From contig NZ_LMHZ01000010.1 in assembly GCF_001428545.1 (NCBI RefSeq), positions 49,781 through 113,780 on the forward strand: a stretch of DNA of 64,000 nucleotides. The letters run 5' to 3'. The notes under the pieces are model-generated. The model saw nothing but the letters and a program-made list of their open reading frames with translations, was not told the origin of the DNA and made no database searches. Within the stretch, counting starts at the first letter, position 1. Each line of letters begins with the position of its first letter. The position numbers and the translations under genes are program-made. The DNA comes from Noviherbaspirillum sp. Root189. GTDB lineage: Bacteria > Pseudomonadota > Gammaproteobacteria > Burkholderiales > Burkholderiaceae_D. Below, one piece after another: positions 17,652 through 26,464 of this stretch.

Positions 17652-18244
17652 CGCCGCTCAAGGTAAAACATGCGCGCTGGTGCACGCATGTGAATGGTGT
17701 TTTTCCATCGCCTGTCATGCGTGACTGGCTGTCGGACAACGGTTCGCTCACACGCAAGCTGACTTTGCATAGCCGCCAGTTTCGGGTCGAGCGTTTGCGC
17801 CAGGAGCAGTCCAGGTGTCTCTCTGACGAGTTCCGCATGATCGGGCTGCCTCGTCAGGCCAGGGTGCAAGAGCGGGAAGTGCTGCTGCGATGCGATGAAC
17901 TGCCAGTCGTGTTTGGGCATACCATAGTACCGACAGGCGCAACGGCGGCAGACTGGCCTTTTTTCGGCACACTCGGCAATCGTTCGCTGGGAACAACATT
18001 GTTCGGTGATCCGCGTGTTGTGCAGGGGACATTGCAATACGCGCGCCTGCATCTGCAGCACCCGCTGGCACGCAGGGCAGGCATGGCAATTGGCAAGGAA
18101 TTCACGGCGCCGCTGTTCGCACGACGCTGCTTGTATCAAAGAAAGAAGGGCGTATTGCTGGTCACGGAGTTATTCCTACCCGCACTGTCCGACCTCACGT
18201 CGCATTCGCGCCCAGGCGCGCGGCTTAACGAATCAACACGCTGA
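17648..18244 (+). CDS. ubiC: Chorismate pyruvate-lyase
   Basis: Splits chorismate to 4-hydroxybenzoate and pyruvate, the first committed step of ubiquinone synthesis. The 198-residue product starts at GTG 17648, overlapping the yqiA stop. Recognisable UbiC features are the N-terminal W-DWL-D-GSLT-KL pattern (MRDWLSDNGSLTRKL), the central VQEREVLLRCDELPVVFGHTI, SLGTTLFGDP, and the C-terminal ARRCLYQRKKGVLLVTELFLP with the conserved Arg and Glu. No ubiA is next to it here. Confidence 0.9.
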   Translation: MTPLKVKHARWCTHVNGVFPSPVMRDWLSDNGSLTRKLTLHSRQFRVERLRQEQSRCLSDEFRMIGLPRQARVQEREVLLRCDELPVVFGHTIVPTGATAADWPFFGTLGNRSLGTTLFGDPRVVQGTLQYARLHLQHPLARRAGMAIGKEFTAPLFARRCLYQRKKGVLLVTELFLPALSDLTSHSRPGARLNESTR

Positions 18245-18258
18245 AAAGCGAAGCATCC

Positions 18259-20247
18259 ATGAATCTATTCTTTGAAGAGTCCGGCGATTTCAAGGCCGGC
18301 GCAGTCCTTTCCCAGCAAGGTGAGGCATATCAGGTTGAAATGCAGACCGGCAAACGCACCAAGGTCAAATCACGCGATGTGCTGTTTCAATTTTCCTCGC
18401 CCGAGCCGGCGCAATTATTGACTGATGCGAAGACAGTGGCGGATGACATCGACCTTGATTTCCTGTGGGAAGTGGCTGGACAGGAAGAGTTCGGATTCGC
18501 GGAACTCGGGACGGAATATTTTGGCCATGACCCCAAACCGCACGAAGCAGCCGGCCTGTTGCTACGCTTGCATCATGCGCCTGTCTATTTTTACAAGAAG
18601 GGCAAAGGGCGTTACAAGGCGGCGCCGGAAGAGTCATTGAAAGCGGCGCTTGCCGGTATCGAAAAGAAAAAGCAGCAAGCGCTGATGCAGGCGCAATACG
18701 TGGAAGAACTGAAGGCCAATCGCTTGCCCGAGGCGTTCAAGCCTATCGTCATGCAACTCTTGTTCAAGCCGGACAAGAACAGCATCGAATACAAGGCGCT
18801 GGAAGCAGCATGCTCGGAATTGCGCACTTCTCCGCAGCGCCTGATGCTGACGGTCGGTGGCATTCCATCGCCGAAGCAGTTGCACCTGACGCGCTTTTTG
18901 CATGAATACTTTCCGAAGGGGACCGGTTTTCCAGCCATTACCTTGCCGCAGGTGCCGGCACTTCCGGTGGCCGATGTCCGCGCCTTCTCGATTGACGATG
19001 TGACCACCACCGAGATTGACGATGCCTTCTCCATCGTGCCGCTCGGCGATGGCAGAATCCGTGTCGGCATTCACATCGCCGCGCCGGGCCTAGGCATCAA
19101 GCGCAATGACGCCATTGATGCAATCGCACGCCAGCGCCTGTCGACTGTTTATATGCCGGGCGACAAGATCACCATGCTGCCCGATGAACTGGTTGAAGCA
19201 TTTACGCTGGGCGAAGGCCGCACCTGCCCCGCACTGTCCTTGTATGCAACTCTTGATACGAGCGACTGGTCGGTACTATCCACCGAGACCAAGGCCGAAG
19301 CGGTGCCGATTGCCGCCAACTTGCGTCACAACGATCTCGACGCACTGGTGACCGAGGAAACACTTGCCGATGGCAGCGGCGACTATGCGCACAAGGACGA
19401 TATCGCTTTGCTATGGCAATGGGCTCAAGTGTTGGAAAAAAGCCGCATGGTCAAACGTGAAGGATTTGGCCTGAAGCCCGAGCAAACCAATCGTGTCGAT
19501 TTCAATTTTTATGTTGTTGACGATGTCGTCAGCATCGTGCGCCGCAAACGTGGTGCACCACTCGACAAGATTGTCGCGGAGCTGATGATTTTTGCCAACA
19601 GCACCTGGGGCAAGCTGATGCACGACCATGGCGTGCCCGGCATTTATCGCGCTCAGGGTGGCGGCAGCGGCGGATGGGCAGCAAAAATGCAGGTGCGCAT
19701 GGTGACCCACGCGGCGCCGCACCAGGGACTTGGCGTCGACCAGTATGCATGGAGCACGTCGCCGCTACGCCGCTACACGGACCTCGTCAACCAGTGGCAG
19801 ATTCTCGCGTGTGTCGAGCACGGCGTTACCGCGCCTCTGGCCGCGCAGTTCAAGCCCAAGGACGCCGACCTGTTCGCCGTGGTCTCCGCGTTCGACGCGG
19901 CCTATGGCGCGTATGCGGATTTCCAGGGCAATATGGAACGCTACTGGTGCCTGCGCTGGCTCGCCCAGGAGAACCTCCGCCATGTCGAAGCCGTGGTGCT
20001 GAAAGATGAAGTGCTGCGTCTGGTTGATATTCCATTAATCATCCGTCTGCCGGGCATGCCGCAAGCCGCACGCGGCACGCAGGTCCGGCTCGAACTGATT
20101 CGCTGGGATGAAGTCGAGCTCACCATCGAAGCGCGTCTGCTCGAAATGGCAACAGGTTCACCCGAGGAGGCCGAAGAAGTCGAGGCGCCCGATGACGAAA
20201 TCGCTACAACCGAGACCGAAGCAGGGGCCGAGTCTGTTTCCGAGTGA
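18259..20247 (+). CDS. RNase II/RNB-family 3'-5' exoribonuclease
   Basis: A 662-residue RNA exonuclease. The RNB catalytic core is IDDVTTTEIDDAF: D246, E252, D254 and D255 match E. coli RNase II D201, D207, D209 and D210 in spacing, with Glu in place of D207, a variant seen in some RNB subfamilies. Further core strings are VGIHIAAPG, RLSTVYMPGDKITMLP and the RNA-binding end APHQGLGVDQYAWSTSPLRRYTDLVNQ. The N-terminus lacks an obvious pair of cold-shock domains and the C-terminal S1 domain is degenerate, followed by an acidic tail. It is therefore closer to the short betaproteobacterial RNB group than to RNase R. It follows ubiC by 14 bases. Confidence 0.88.
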   Translation: MNLFFEESGDFKAGAVLSQQGEAYQVEMQTGKRTKVKSRDVLFQFSSPEPAQLLTDAKTVADDIDLDFLWEVAGQEEFGFAELGTEYFGHDPKPHEAAGLLLRLHHAPVYFYKKGKGRYKAAPEESLKAALAGIEKKKQQALMQAQYVEELKANRLPEAFKPIVMQLLFKPDKNSIEYKALEAACSELRTSPQRLMLTVGGIPSPKQLHLTRFLHEYFPKGTGFPAITLPQVPALPVADVRAFSIDDVTTTEIDDAFSIVPLGDGRIRVGIHIAAPGLGIKRNDAIDAIARQRLSTVYMPGDKITMLPDELVEAFTLGEGRTCPALSLYATLDTSDWSVLSTETKAEAVPIAANLRHNDLDALVTEETLADGSGDYAHKDDIALLWQWAQVLEKSRMVKREGFGLKPEQTNRVDFNFYVVDDVVSIVRRKRGAPLDKIVAELMIFANSTWGKLMHDHGVPGIYRAQGGGSGGWAAKMQVRMVTHAAPHQGLGVDQYAWSTSPLRRYTDLVNQWQILACVEHGVTAPLAAQFKPKDADLFAVVSAFDAAYGAYADFQGNMERYWCLRWLAQENLRHVEAVVLKDEVLRLVDIPLIIRLPGMPQAARGTQVRLELIRWDEVELTIEARLLEMATGSPEEAEEVEAPDDEIATTETEAGAESVSE

Positions 20248-20318
20248 AAAAGTCCGGCAAACAAGACCGGGCTTTATCGTAAAATCCTAGGCTTCTACAA
20301 CCGCTCGTTTCCTGCCGC

Positions 20319-21221
20319 GTGAAGCTACTATTACCTGATAACCGTACCCTGACGATTGCCATTGCGGCATCGGTGCTGGTGCACGGCGCGCTGCTGGCAG
20401 TGCGGTTTGCTGCGCCGGATTCCTTCAAGTTCAAACCGGCGGACCCGGGCCTCGAAGTCATCCTCGTCAATGCCAAGCATGACCGCAAGCCAGTCAAGGC
20501 AGAGGCGCTTGCCCAGGCCAACCTGGATGGCGGCGGCAATGCCGAGGCCGGGCGTTCGAAGTCACCGCTGCCCGACATGCGTCGCAGCGAAGACGGCGAT
20601 GGCATGAAGACCATGCAAAAGCGCATTGAAGAACTGGAACGCCAGCAGCGCATGCTGGCCCAGATGAACAAGAAATCGCCGCTTGCCACTGCACCGACCA
20701 AGGAACACAACAAGCCGCAAGTCAACCCGACACGTCCCGATGCCGCCGATGCCAGCGAAAGCGCCAAGGAAATCCTGCGGCGTGAAGCCGAGATTGCCAA
20801 GCGCATCGAAGATGAAAACAAGCGTCCGAAAAAAACCTTTATCTCGCCGAGCACGCGTGAGGTCGGCTATGCGATGTACTTCAACAGCGTGCGCCAGAAA
20901 ATCGAAAAGCTGGGCACCACCAACTTTCCGCAAAAGGATGGCCGCAAGCTGTATGGCGAGTTGACGCTGTCGATTTCCATCTTCCAGGACGGCAGCATTT
21001 ATGCAAAGGACAAGGATGAAGGCGTGACAGTCGAGCGCTCGTCCGGCAATCCTTCGCTCGATGAAGCGGCGCGCCGCATCGTGCGCCGCTCGGCGCCGTT
21101 CGGTGCATTTGCCAAGAACATGCGATCGAGCGACAAGGACGATGTCTGGGTAATGACGACGCGTTTCAAGTTCACGCGTGACAACGAACTCGAAGCCAAT
21201 CTGCAGGGAGGAAGCAGTTGA
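20319..21221 (+). CDS. TonB-like energy-transduction protein with coiled-coil linker
   Basis: A 300-residue protein from a GTG start. It has one N-terminal transmembrane anchor (about residues 10-29, IAIAASVLVHGALLAVRFA), including the S-x3-H motif (SVLVH) that in TonB contacts ExbB/ExbD. A charged linker with predicted coiled coil follows (about 100-180). The C-terminal TonB/TolA-like domain has YFNSVRQKIEKLG and LTLSISIFQDGSIYA. No exbB, exbD or receptor gene is adjacent, so the partner complex is not shown. Its stop overlaps the aroE start. Confidence 0.8.
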   Translation: MKLLLPDNRTLTIAIAASVLVHGALLAVRFAAPDSFKFKPADPGLEVILVNAKHDRKPVKAEALAQANLDGGGNAEAGRSKSPLPDMRRSEDGDGMKTMQKRIEELERQQRMLAQMNKKSPLATAPTKEHNKPQVNPTRPDAADASESAKEILRREAEIAKRIEDENKRPKKTFISPSTREVGYAMYFNSVRQKIEKLGTTNFPQKDGRKLYGELTLSISIFQDGSIYAKDKDEGVTVERSSGNPSLDEAARRIVRRSAPFGAFAKNMRSSDKDDVWVMTTRFKFTRDNELEANLQGGSS

Positions 21222-22039
21222 GCCTGTCGCCAGAGCGTTACGGTGTGATCGGCAACCCGATCGCGCATAGCAAGTCCCCGGACATCCATGCGGAATTTGC
21301 CCGGCAAACCGCGCAGCACATGGTGTACGAGCGCATACTCGCGCCGGTCAATGCCTTTGCAGCAAGCGTTCACGGATTGATCGGGCAGGGCTTCAAGGGC
21401 GCGAACGTCACCGTGCCGTTCAAGCTGGACGCACATGCGCTTGCGACCTCCCTCACGGAACGTGCGCAGGCTGCCGGTGCCGTGAATACCCTGAAGTTCG
21501 ATGGCGACCGCATCATCGGTGACAACACCGATGGGGTCGGTCTGGTTACCGATATTGTTGTCAATGCGGGGATCGCCTTGCGTGGCCGCCGGGTCCTGTT
21601 GCTCGGTGCCGGAGGCGCGGCGCGCGGTGTCATTCTTCCCATCCTGGCAGAGTCGCCGGAACGACTTGTCATTGCCAATCGCACAGTGTCGAAAGCGGAA
21701 GAACTGGTTGCGCAGTTCGCAGCGAAGGGAAGGGTGTCCGCGAGCAACTTCGGGGCATTGCATGAACCCTTTGACGTGGTCATCAATGCTACCTCCGCCA
21801 GCCTGTCCGCCGACTTGCCGCCTGTTGCCGCCGAGGTGTTCGGTGCTGACTCGCTCGCCTACGACATGATGTATGGGAAGGAGCCGACGGTATTCATGCA
21901 GTTCGCGTCCCGCCACGGCGCATCGACGCGCGATGGCTTGGGCATGCTGGTTGAGCAGGCGGCCGAGTCCTTCATGCTCTGGCGTGGCGTGCGTCCCGCC
22001 ACGGCGTCTGTATTCGCGGCATTGCGTTCCCGGCTATAA
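21218..22039 (+). CDS. aroE: Shikimate dehydrogenase
   Basis: NADPH-dependent reduction of 3-dehydroshikimate to shikimate. The 273-residue product starts at TTG 21218, overlapping the upstream stop (TTGA); this start is supported because the family N-terminus [17 protein letters not shown] follows within 7 residues. GANVTVPFK carries the catalytic Lys, DNTDGVGL the catalytic Asp, and [12 protein letters not shown] is the nucleotide-binding loop. [12 protein letters not shown] after it places the NADP-preferring Arg. mtgA begins 2 bases after the stop. Confidence 0.95.
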   Translation: MSLSPERYGVIGNPIAHSKSPDIHAEFARQTAQHMVYERILAPVNAFAASVHGLIGQGFKGANVTVPFKLDAHALATSLTERAQAAGAVNTLKFDGDRIIGDNTDGVGLVTDIVVNAGIALRGRRVLLLGAGGAARGVILPILAESPERLVIANRTVSKAEELVAQFAAKGRVSASNFGALHEPFDVVINATSASLSADLPPVAAEVFGADSLAYDMMYGKEPTVFMQFASRHGASTRDGLGMLVEQAAESFMLWRGVRPATASVFAALRSRL

Positions 22040-22041
22040 GC

Positions 22042-22740
22042 ATGATGAAACGCTTGCGCAAGTTGTTGTTGTGGCTGATCGTCGCGCCGATAGCGCTCGT
22101 CCTTGTCTTGCAGCTGTATTTTTTTGTGCAGATCTGGTGGTGGGTCGACCACAATCCCGGTTCCACCAGCTTCATGAGCCGGCAGCTTTCCGTGCTACGT
22201 GAAAAGGACCCCAAGGCCCAGCTCAAGCATACCTGGGTGCCGTACAACCGCATATCAAATCATCTCAAGCGCGCCATCATCGCTGCCGAAGATTCGAATT
22301 TTTCCGGGCACGAAGGTGTCGACTGGCAGGCGATGCAAAAAGCCTACGAAAGAAATACCAGGAAGGGCAAGGTGATCGCTGGTGGATCGACCATCACCCA
22401 GCAGCTTGCGAAAAATCTTTTTCTTTCCGGAGAGCGTAGCTATCTGCGCAAAGGGCAGGAAGTGATCATCACTTACATGCTCGAATCCATGATGGACAAG
22501 GAACGTATCTTCGAAATCTATCTGAATGTGGTCGAGTGGGGGGTGGGCGTGTTCGGCGCGGAAGCCGCTGCCCAGCATTACTATGGCGTATCGGCCGCCG
22601 CCCTGGGACCAGCGCAGGCGGCACGGCTTGCCGTGATGTTGCCGAAACCGCGCTTCTATGACAAGAATCGCAACTCCACTTATCTTTCCCGTCGTACCAA
22701 CCTGATCTTGCGGCGCATGGGGGCCGCAGAACTTCCCTGA
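22042..22740 (+). CDS. mtgA: Monofunctional biosynthetic peptidoglycan transglycosylase
   Basis: A GT51 enzyme that polymerises lipid II into glycan strands without a transpeptidase domain. The 232-residue product has an N-terminal transmembrane anchor (residues 7-30) and all GT51 motifs: [17 protein letters not shown] with the catalytic Glu, [28 protein letters not shown] and [15 protein letters not shown]. It closes the plus-strand block that also contains mpl. Confidence 0.95.
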   Translation: MMKRLRKLLLWLIVAPIALVLVLQLYFFVQIWWWVDHNPGSTSFMSRQLSVLREKDPKAQLKHTWVPYNRISNHLKRAIIAAEDSNFSGHEGVDWQAMQKAYERNTRKGKVIAGGSTITQQLAKNLFLSGERSYLRKGQEVIITYMLESMMDKERIFEIYLNVVEWGVGVFGAEAAAQHYYGVSAAALGPAQAARLAVMLPKPRFYDKNRNSTYLSRRTNLILRRMGAAELP

Positions 22741-22873
22741 GCATGTTCATGCCCATGAGGGTCAGGCGCAGAAATATCCCGCGGGACGGCCTGTCCTGGC
22801 CACGGTGCGCCGCTTCATAGCGTTCTACCGCGACGATCTCGGTTCGCTTTGAACATCGGTAGCAACAGTAGAC

Positions 22874-23410
22874 TCAGGAAAAAGACAGCCGGGTCGGCGG
22901 CCACCCACGCGGCGCACCATAACTGGCGCTCCGCGAAGGAAACGTCCCGGCTGTTGTCACCTTCAGGCGGTCGAGCGAAAACTGTCGCAGGTGCTGGAAC
23001 ACGCTCTGATTGATTCCCATCGTGGCCTGCATGACCAGCATGTCGACTTCGCGATGGACGGTATCGGCCAGTGGCTGCGCTGCCAATGGGCGGCGTTTCG
23101 CGGCGCGGGCGCACTCCAGTTGCTCGGACACGACGCAACGGAACGCATCTTCCAGCGTTAGTTTACTGGTCTCGCAGGCCAGCGCCCAGCATTGCGGCTG
23201 TTCGGGATGCCGACGCAATACCTGTTCGCGGCACAGCGTCGCGCACAGTTTCAGCAAGTCCCTGATCGGCATGCGGGTCTGTCGCTTCAACTGGTCAAGA
23301 GTCAGGGAACGCGGCGCGCACGACACGAACTGGCCAAGCACTTCGGTCATCACGCAGAGACGTGCGTGCAAGGCGCTGTCGCCCAATAAAAAATCATCGA
23401 TGGCGTTCAT
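22874..23410 (-). CDS. Rrf2-like winged-helix protein, cysteine-rich, uncharacterised
   Basis: With the start at 23410, after a GGAGAAA ribosome site, the product has 178 residues. Residues 10-100 follow the Rrf2/IscR winged-helix pattern: a helical N-terminus (LHARLCVMTEVL), a recognition-like helix (TLDQLKRQTRMPIRDLLKLCATL), a wing, then LTLEDAFRCVV, as in Rrf2 proteins. It holds eight cysteines (19, 31, 56, 60, 74, 79, 92, 100). C92 coincides with the first cluster ligand position of E. coli IscR, but the IscR C-x5-C-x5-C spacing is absent. The C-terminal 30 residues look disordered. It is a lone gene, convergent with mtgA; its target is unknown. Confidence 0.6.
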   Translation of the reverse strand: MNAIDDFLLGDSALHARLCVMTEVLGQFVSCAPRSLTLDQLKRQTRMPIRDLLKLCATLCREQVLRRHPEQPQCWALACETSKLTLEDAFRCVVSEQLECARAAKRRPLAAQPLADTVHREVDMLVMQATMGINQSVFQHLRQFSLDRLKVTTAGTFPSRSASYGAPRGWPPTRLSFS

Positions 23411-24085
23411 GCTGCTTTCTCCAGTAAATTTGCGTCCAACGCCATGTGGGTCAGGCAGTTCTGCATCCTGCGCCTTGCCGGTCAAAAAAGTCCATCGATC
23501 TCATTTGTCACGTTACAGCTTGGGATCGGTATTACGTAAGCGAACGAATTACCTGATAAGTGAAAAATTCTTGCTCATGGTTCCATGGAGGCTGGCAGAA
23601 AGGCGCCTGACAGGTGAAAAATGGCCGCCGCATTGAAATAGGCCGACCTCAGGATGCGGCATTGCAAAGAAGGCGTGTCGAAACCCCTGTTTATAGGGCA
23701 CCGGCGAGCCAAGCCGGGTTGCACGAGTGGCCAGTGGAGCAAGCATGTATCCACGAATTTCCTGTCGGCTGACCGACTCCGCAGAAAGTGTGCAGGCGGC
23801 ACACAAACCCGCTTGCCTGCCGTCGCCTATCTCAGTACACTTGCGAAGTTTTCGTTTCCGGAGACCCGTCTTGGGTAGTCCTAGTACACACAGTCAACCG
23901 TCGACACACAGTCGACCGGCGAGATAACGCTCTACCCAGCATCGGCAAGCGTCTTCTCGCCATACTCTGGTGGGCGGACGCGTCCAGGCCAATCCCGTGG
24001 CCGCGTTCCCTGAAAAATCAATCTGCCTGCGGAACTCTTTCGCAGGCGGCCGTGACCTATACAAAGGCCATGGCCGGGAGAGCAC
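23411..24085. other. 675-base intergenic region upstream of corA
   Basis: No reading frame here has a recognisable product or a good ribosome site. I see a 15-base near-perfect direct repeat (ACACACAGTCAACCG at 23886-23900, ACACACAGTCGACCG at 23904-23918). I also see a hairpin with a 7-base GC stem (24025-24031 with 24041-24047, nine-base loop), extendable by two pairs, that ends 38 bases before the corA start. The stretch may hold the corA promoter and leader, or the remains of a lost gene. Confidence 0.45.
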
Positions 24086-25051
24086 ATGATTAATGTATTC
24101 GTCTTGCAGAACGGACGCCTGAACCAGGTCAACATTGAAACCAGGCACGACCTGGAAAATGCTGCACCGGTCTGGGTTGACCTGACCGATCCAAATGATG
24201 ACGAGCGCGCGTGGGTGAAAAGCATCTACGGCGTGACACTGCCTGGCGAAGATGAGGTAAAGGACATTGAAGCATCTGCGCGTTATTACGAGGCGGAAAA
24301 TGGTGACCTGCACCTGCGTACCGATTTCCTGCTTGAAGAGGACGACGGGCCATCGCGCGTCGTGACGGTTGCGTTCATCCTCGCACGCAATATGCTGTTT
24401 TCCGTCCACACCGACGACCTGCCGGTTTTCCGTCTGGTTCGCATGCGCGCCCGTTCGCGCCCCGGCTCCATTGGTGACTACAAGGATGTCCTGCTCGACC
24501 TGTATGCAACCGATGCGGAATATTCCGCGGACGCGCTGGAAGGTATTTACCAAAGCCTGGAAGAAGTCAGCCGCCGCGTACTGCAAAAGGAACTGACCGA
24601 CCAGGACGCCGCAGGCGCACTGAATGCGATTGCCCAGGAAGAGGACTTGAACGGACGTATCCGCCGCAACATGATGGATACCCGCCGCGCGGTCAGCTTT
24701 CTGATGCGTGGACGACTGCTCAACGCGGAACAATTTGAAGAGGCGCGTCAGATTCTTCGCGATATCGAATCACTCGACGGCCACACCGCGTTCCTGTTCG
24801 ATAAGATCAACTTCCTGATGGATGCAACCGTCGGTTTCATTAACATTAACCAGAACAAGATTATCAAGATCTTTTCGGTGGCGAGCGTGGCCTTCCTGCC
24901 GCCGACGCTCATTGCAAGTATCTACGGCATGAACTTCCGCCTCCTGCCGGAACTGAACTGGGATCTTGGCTATCCGTTCGCGCTGACCCTGATGATAGGC
25001 AGTGCGGTTGCGCCCTTCCTGTATTTCCGCCGGCGCGGCTGGCTCAACTGA
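24086..25051 (+). CDS. corA: CorA-family magnesium/cobalt transporter
   Basis: A 321-residue inner-membrane channel for Mg2+ (also Co2+ and Ni2+). It has a long cytosolic N-terminal domain and a helix ending at VASVAFLPPTLIASIYGMNF, where YGMNF is the pore signature at the end of TM1. A short periplasmic loop (RLLPELNWDLGY) and TM2 (PFALTLMIGSAVAPFLYF) follow, with a basic cytosolic tail (RRRGWLN). GGGAG lies 8 bases before ATG 24086. The gene is monocistronic; a GC hairpin lies in the leader. Confidence 0.94.
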   Translation: MINVFVLQNGRLNQVNIETRHDLENAAPVWVDLTDPNDDERAWVKSIYGVTLPGEDEVKDIEASARYYEAENGDLHLRTDFLLEEDDGPSRVVTVAFILARNMLFSVHTDDLPVFRLVRMRARSRPGSIGDYKDVLLDLYATDAEYSADALEGIYQSLEEVSRRVLQKELTDQDAAGALNAIAQEEDLNGRIRRNMMDTRRAVSFLMRGRLLNAEQFEEARQILRDIESLDGHTAFLFDKINFLMDATVGFININQNKIIKIFSVASVAFLPPTLIASIYGMNFRLLPELNWDLGYPFALTLMIGSAVAPFLYFRRRGWLN

Positions 25052-25063
25052 AGGTGGCTATGA

Positions 25064-25098
25064 CGCCACTATCCCAGGCCTGCATCGGGATAGTGGCG
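25064..25098. terminator. Long perfect hairpin between convergent corA and hemL
   Basis: CGCCACTATCCC (25064-25075) pairs perfectly over 12 bases with GGGATAGTGGCG (25087-25098), leaving an 11-base loop. It is 13 bases past the corA stop and 65 past the hemL stop on the other strand. There is no T-run on either side, so it is not a standard intrinsic terminator. It may act as a bidirectional terminator or mRNA 3'-end stabiliser. Confidence 0.5.
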
Positions 25099-25162
25099 CA
25101 TCGAGGTCATTTGGCTGATTTGGCTGAGCACCCCAAGGCGCATCAAACACGGACGGATAGGT

Positions 25163-26446
25163 TCAACCCAGCGACGCGAATGCCTTGCCGGCTGCGGTCA
25201 GTGTTGCATCAATGATGTCGTCGCCGTGCGCCGCCGATACAAATCCCGCTTCGAATGCGGACGGTGCAAGATACACGCCGAGGTCGAGCATCGCGTGGAA
25301 GAAGATATTGAACTTCTCCTTGTCGCACGTCATGATTTCAGCGAAACTGCCCGGCACCTTGTCGCCGAAGTACAGGCCGAACATGCCGCCCACCGAATCC
25401 GCGCAGAAGCTCACGCCATTTGCCCTCGCCACTTTCGTCAGGCCGCGTGCGAGCTTGTCCGTCTGGGATGCCAGCGTTTCATAGAATCCGGGTTGCTGAA
25501 TCAGCTTCAGGGTAGCCATGCCGGCAGCGACCGCAACCGGATTGCCCGACAGCGTGCCAGCCTGATAAACCGGTCCCAGCGGCGCCAGAAACTTCATCAG
25601 ATCCTTACGGCCGCCGAAGGCCGCCACCGGCAAGCCGCCACCGATCACCTTGCCCAATACCGTCAGGTCCGGCGCGATGCCATACATGCCTTGCGCACCG
25701 GTCAGACCGACGCGGAAGCCGCACATCACTTCATCAAAAATCAGGACTGCGCCATGCTGTGTGCAGAGGCGGCGCATGGCTTGCAGGAATTCCGGTGTGG
25801 CTCGCACCAGGTTCATGTTGCCGGCAACCGGCTCGACGATCACGCAGGCAATCTGATCGCCCAACTGTTGAAATACTTCTTCGAGCTGCTGCGGATTGTT
25901 GTAGTCGAGCACCAGCGTATGCTTGGCGAAGTCTTCCGGCACGCCGGCCGAGGTCGGATTGCCGAAAGTGAGCAAGCCGCTGCCTGCCTTGACCAGCAGG
26001 GAATCGGCATGGCCATGATAGCAACCTTCAAATTTGACGATCTTGTCGCGGCCGGTGGCGCCGCGTGCGAGACGTAAGGCGCTCATCGCCGCTTCAGTAC
26101 CGCTGGAGACCAGGCGTACCTGCTCAACCGATGGCAGGATGCGGCAGATTTCTTCCGCCATCTCGATCTCGCCTTCGGTCGGCGCGCCAAAGCTGAGGCC
26201 GCGGGCGGCGGCTTCCTGCACGGCCCGGATTACCTCCGGATGTGCGTGTCCGACAATCGCCGGACCCCATGATCCAATGTAATCGATATAGCGCTTGTCA
26301 TCGGCATCCCAGAAGTAGGGGCCATCCGCACGCGTGATGAAACGCGGCGTGCCGCCGACTGATCGGAATGCGCGAACGGGTGAATTGACGCCGCCCGGTG
26401 TGCTGGACTGCGCGCGGGTAAAAAGGGTTTCGTTCCTGGAAGTCAT
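25163..26446 (-). CDS. hemL: Glutamate-1-semialdehyde 2,1-aminomutase
   Basis: A PLP enzyme forming 5-aminolevulinate in the C5 tetrapyrrole pathway. The 427-residue product matches HemL throughout: [12 protein letters not shown] near the N-terminus, [43 protein letters not shown], the Asp of [11 protein letters not shown], and [10 protein letters not shown], whose K266 binds PLP. An ALA synthase would be expected only in alphaproteobacteria, so this fits the host. thiD lies 18 bases upstream on the same strand and is probably co-transcribed. Confidence 0.96.
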   Translation of the reverse strand: MTSRNETLFTRAQSSTPGGVNSPVRAFRSVGGTPRFITRADGPYFWDADDKRYIDYIGSWGPAIVGHAHPEVIRAVQEAAARGLSFGAPTEGEIEMAEEICRILPSVEQVRLVSSGTEAAMSALRLARGATGRDKIVKFEGCYHGHADSLLVKAGSGLLTFGNPTSAGVPEDFAKHTLVLDYNNPQQLEEVFQQLGDQIACVIVEPVAGNMNLVRATPEFLQAMRRLCTQHGAVLIFDEVMCGFRVGLTGAQGMYGIAPDLTVLGKVIGGGLPVAAFGGRKDLMKFLAPLGPVYQAGTLSGNPVAVAAGMATLKLIQQPGFYETLASQTDKLARGLTKVARANGVSFCADSVGGMFGLYFGDKVPGSFAEIMTCDKEKFNIFFHAMLDLGVYLAPSAFEAGFVSAAHGDDIIDATLTAAGKAFASLG

Positions 26447-26464
26447 ACGAGAAAAGAAAGAGGG

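Noticed and set aside
23549..23878. Several overlapping short frames (60-85 codons) on both strands before corA
   Set aside because: None has a ribosome site or recognisable sequence, and they overlap one another; I treat the stretch as non-coding or decayed.
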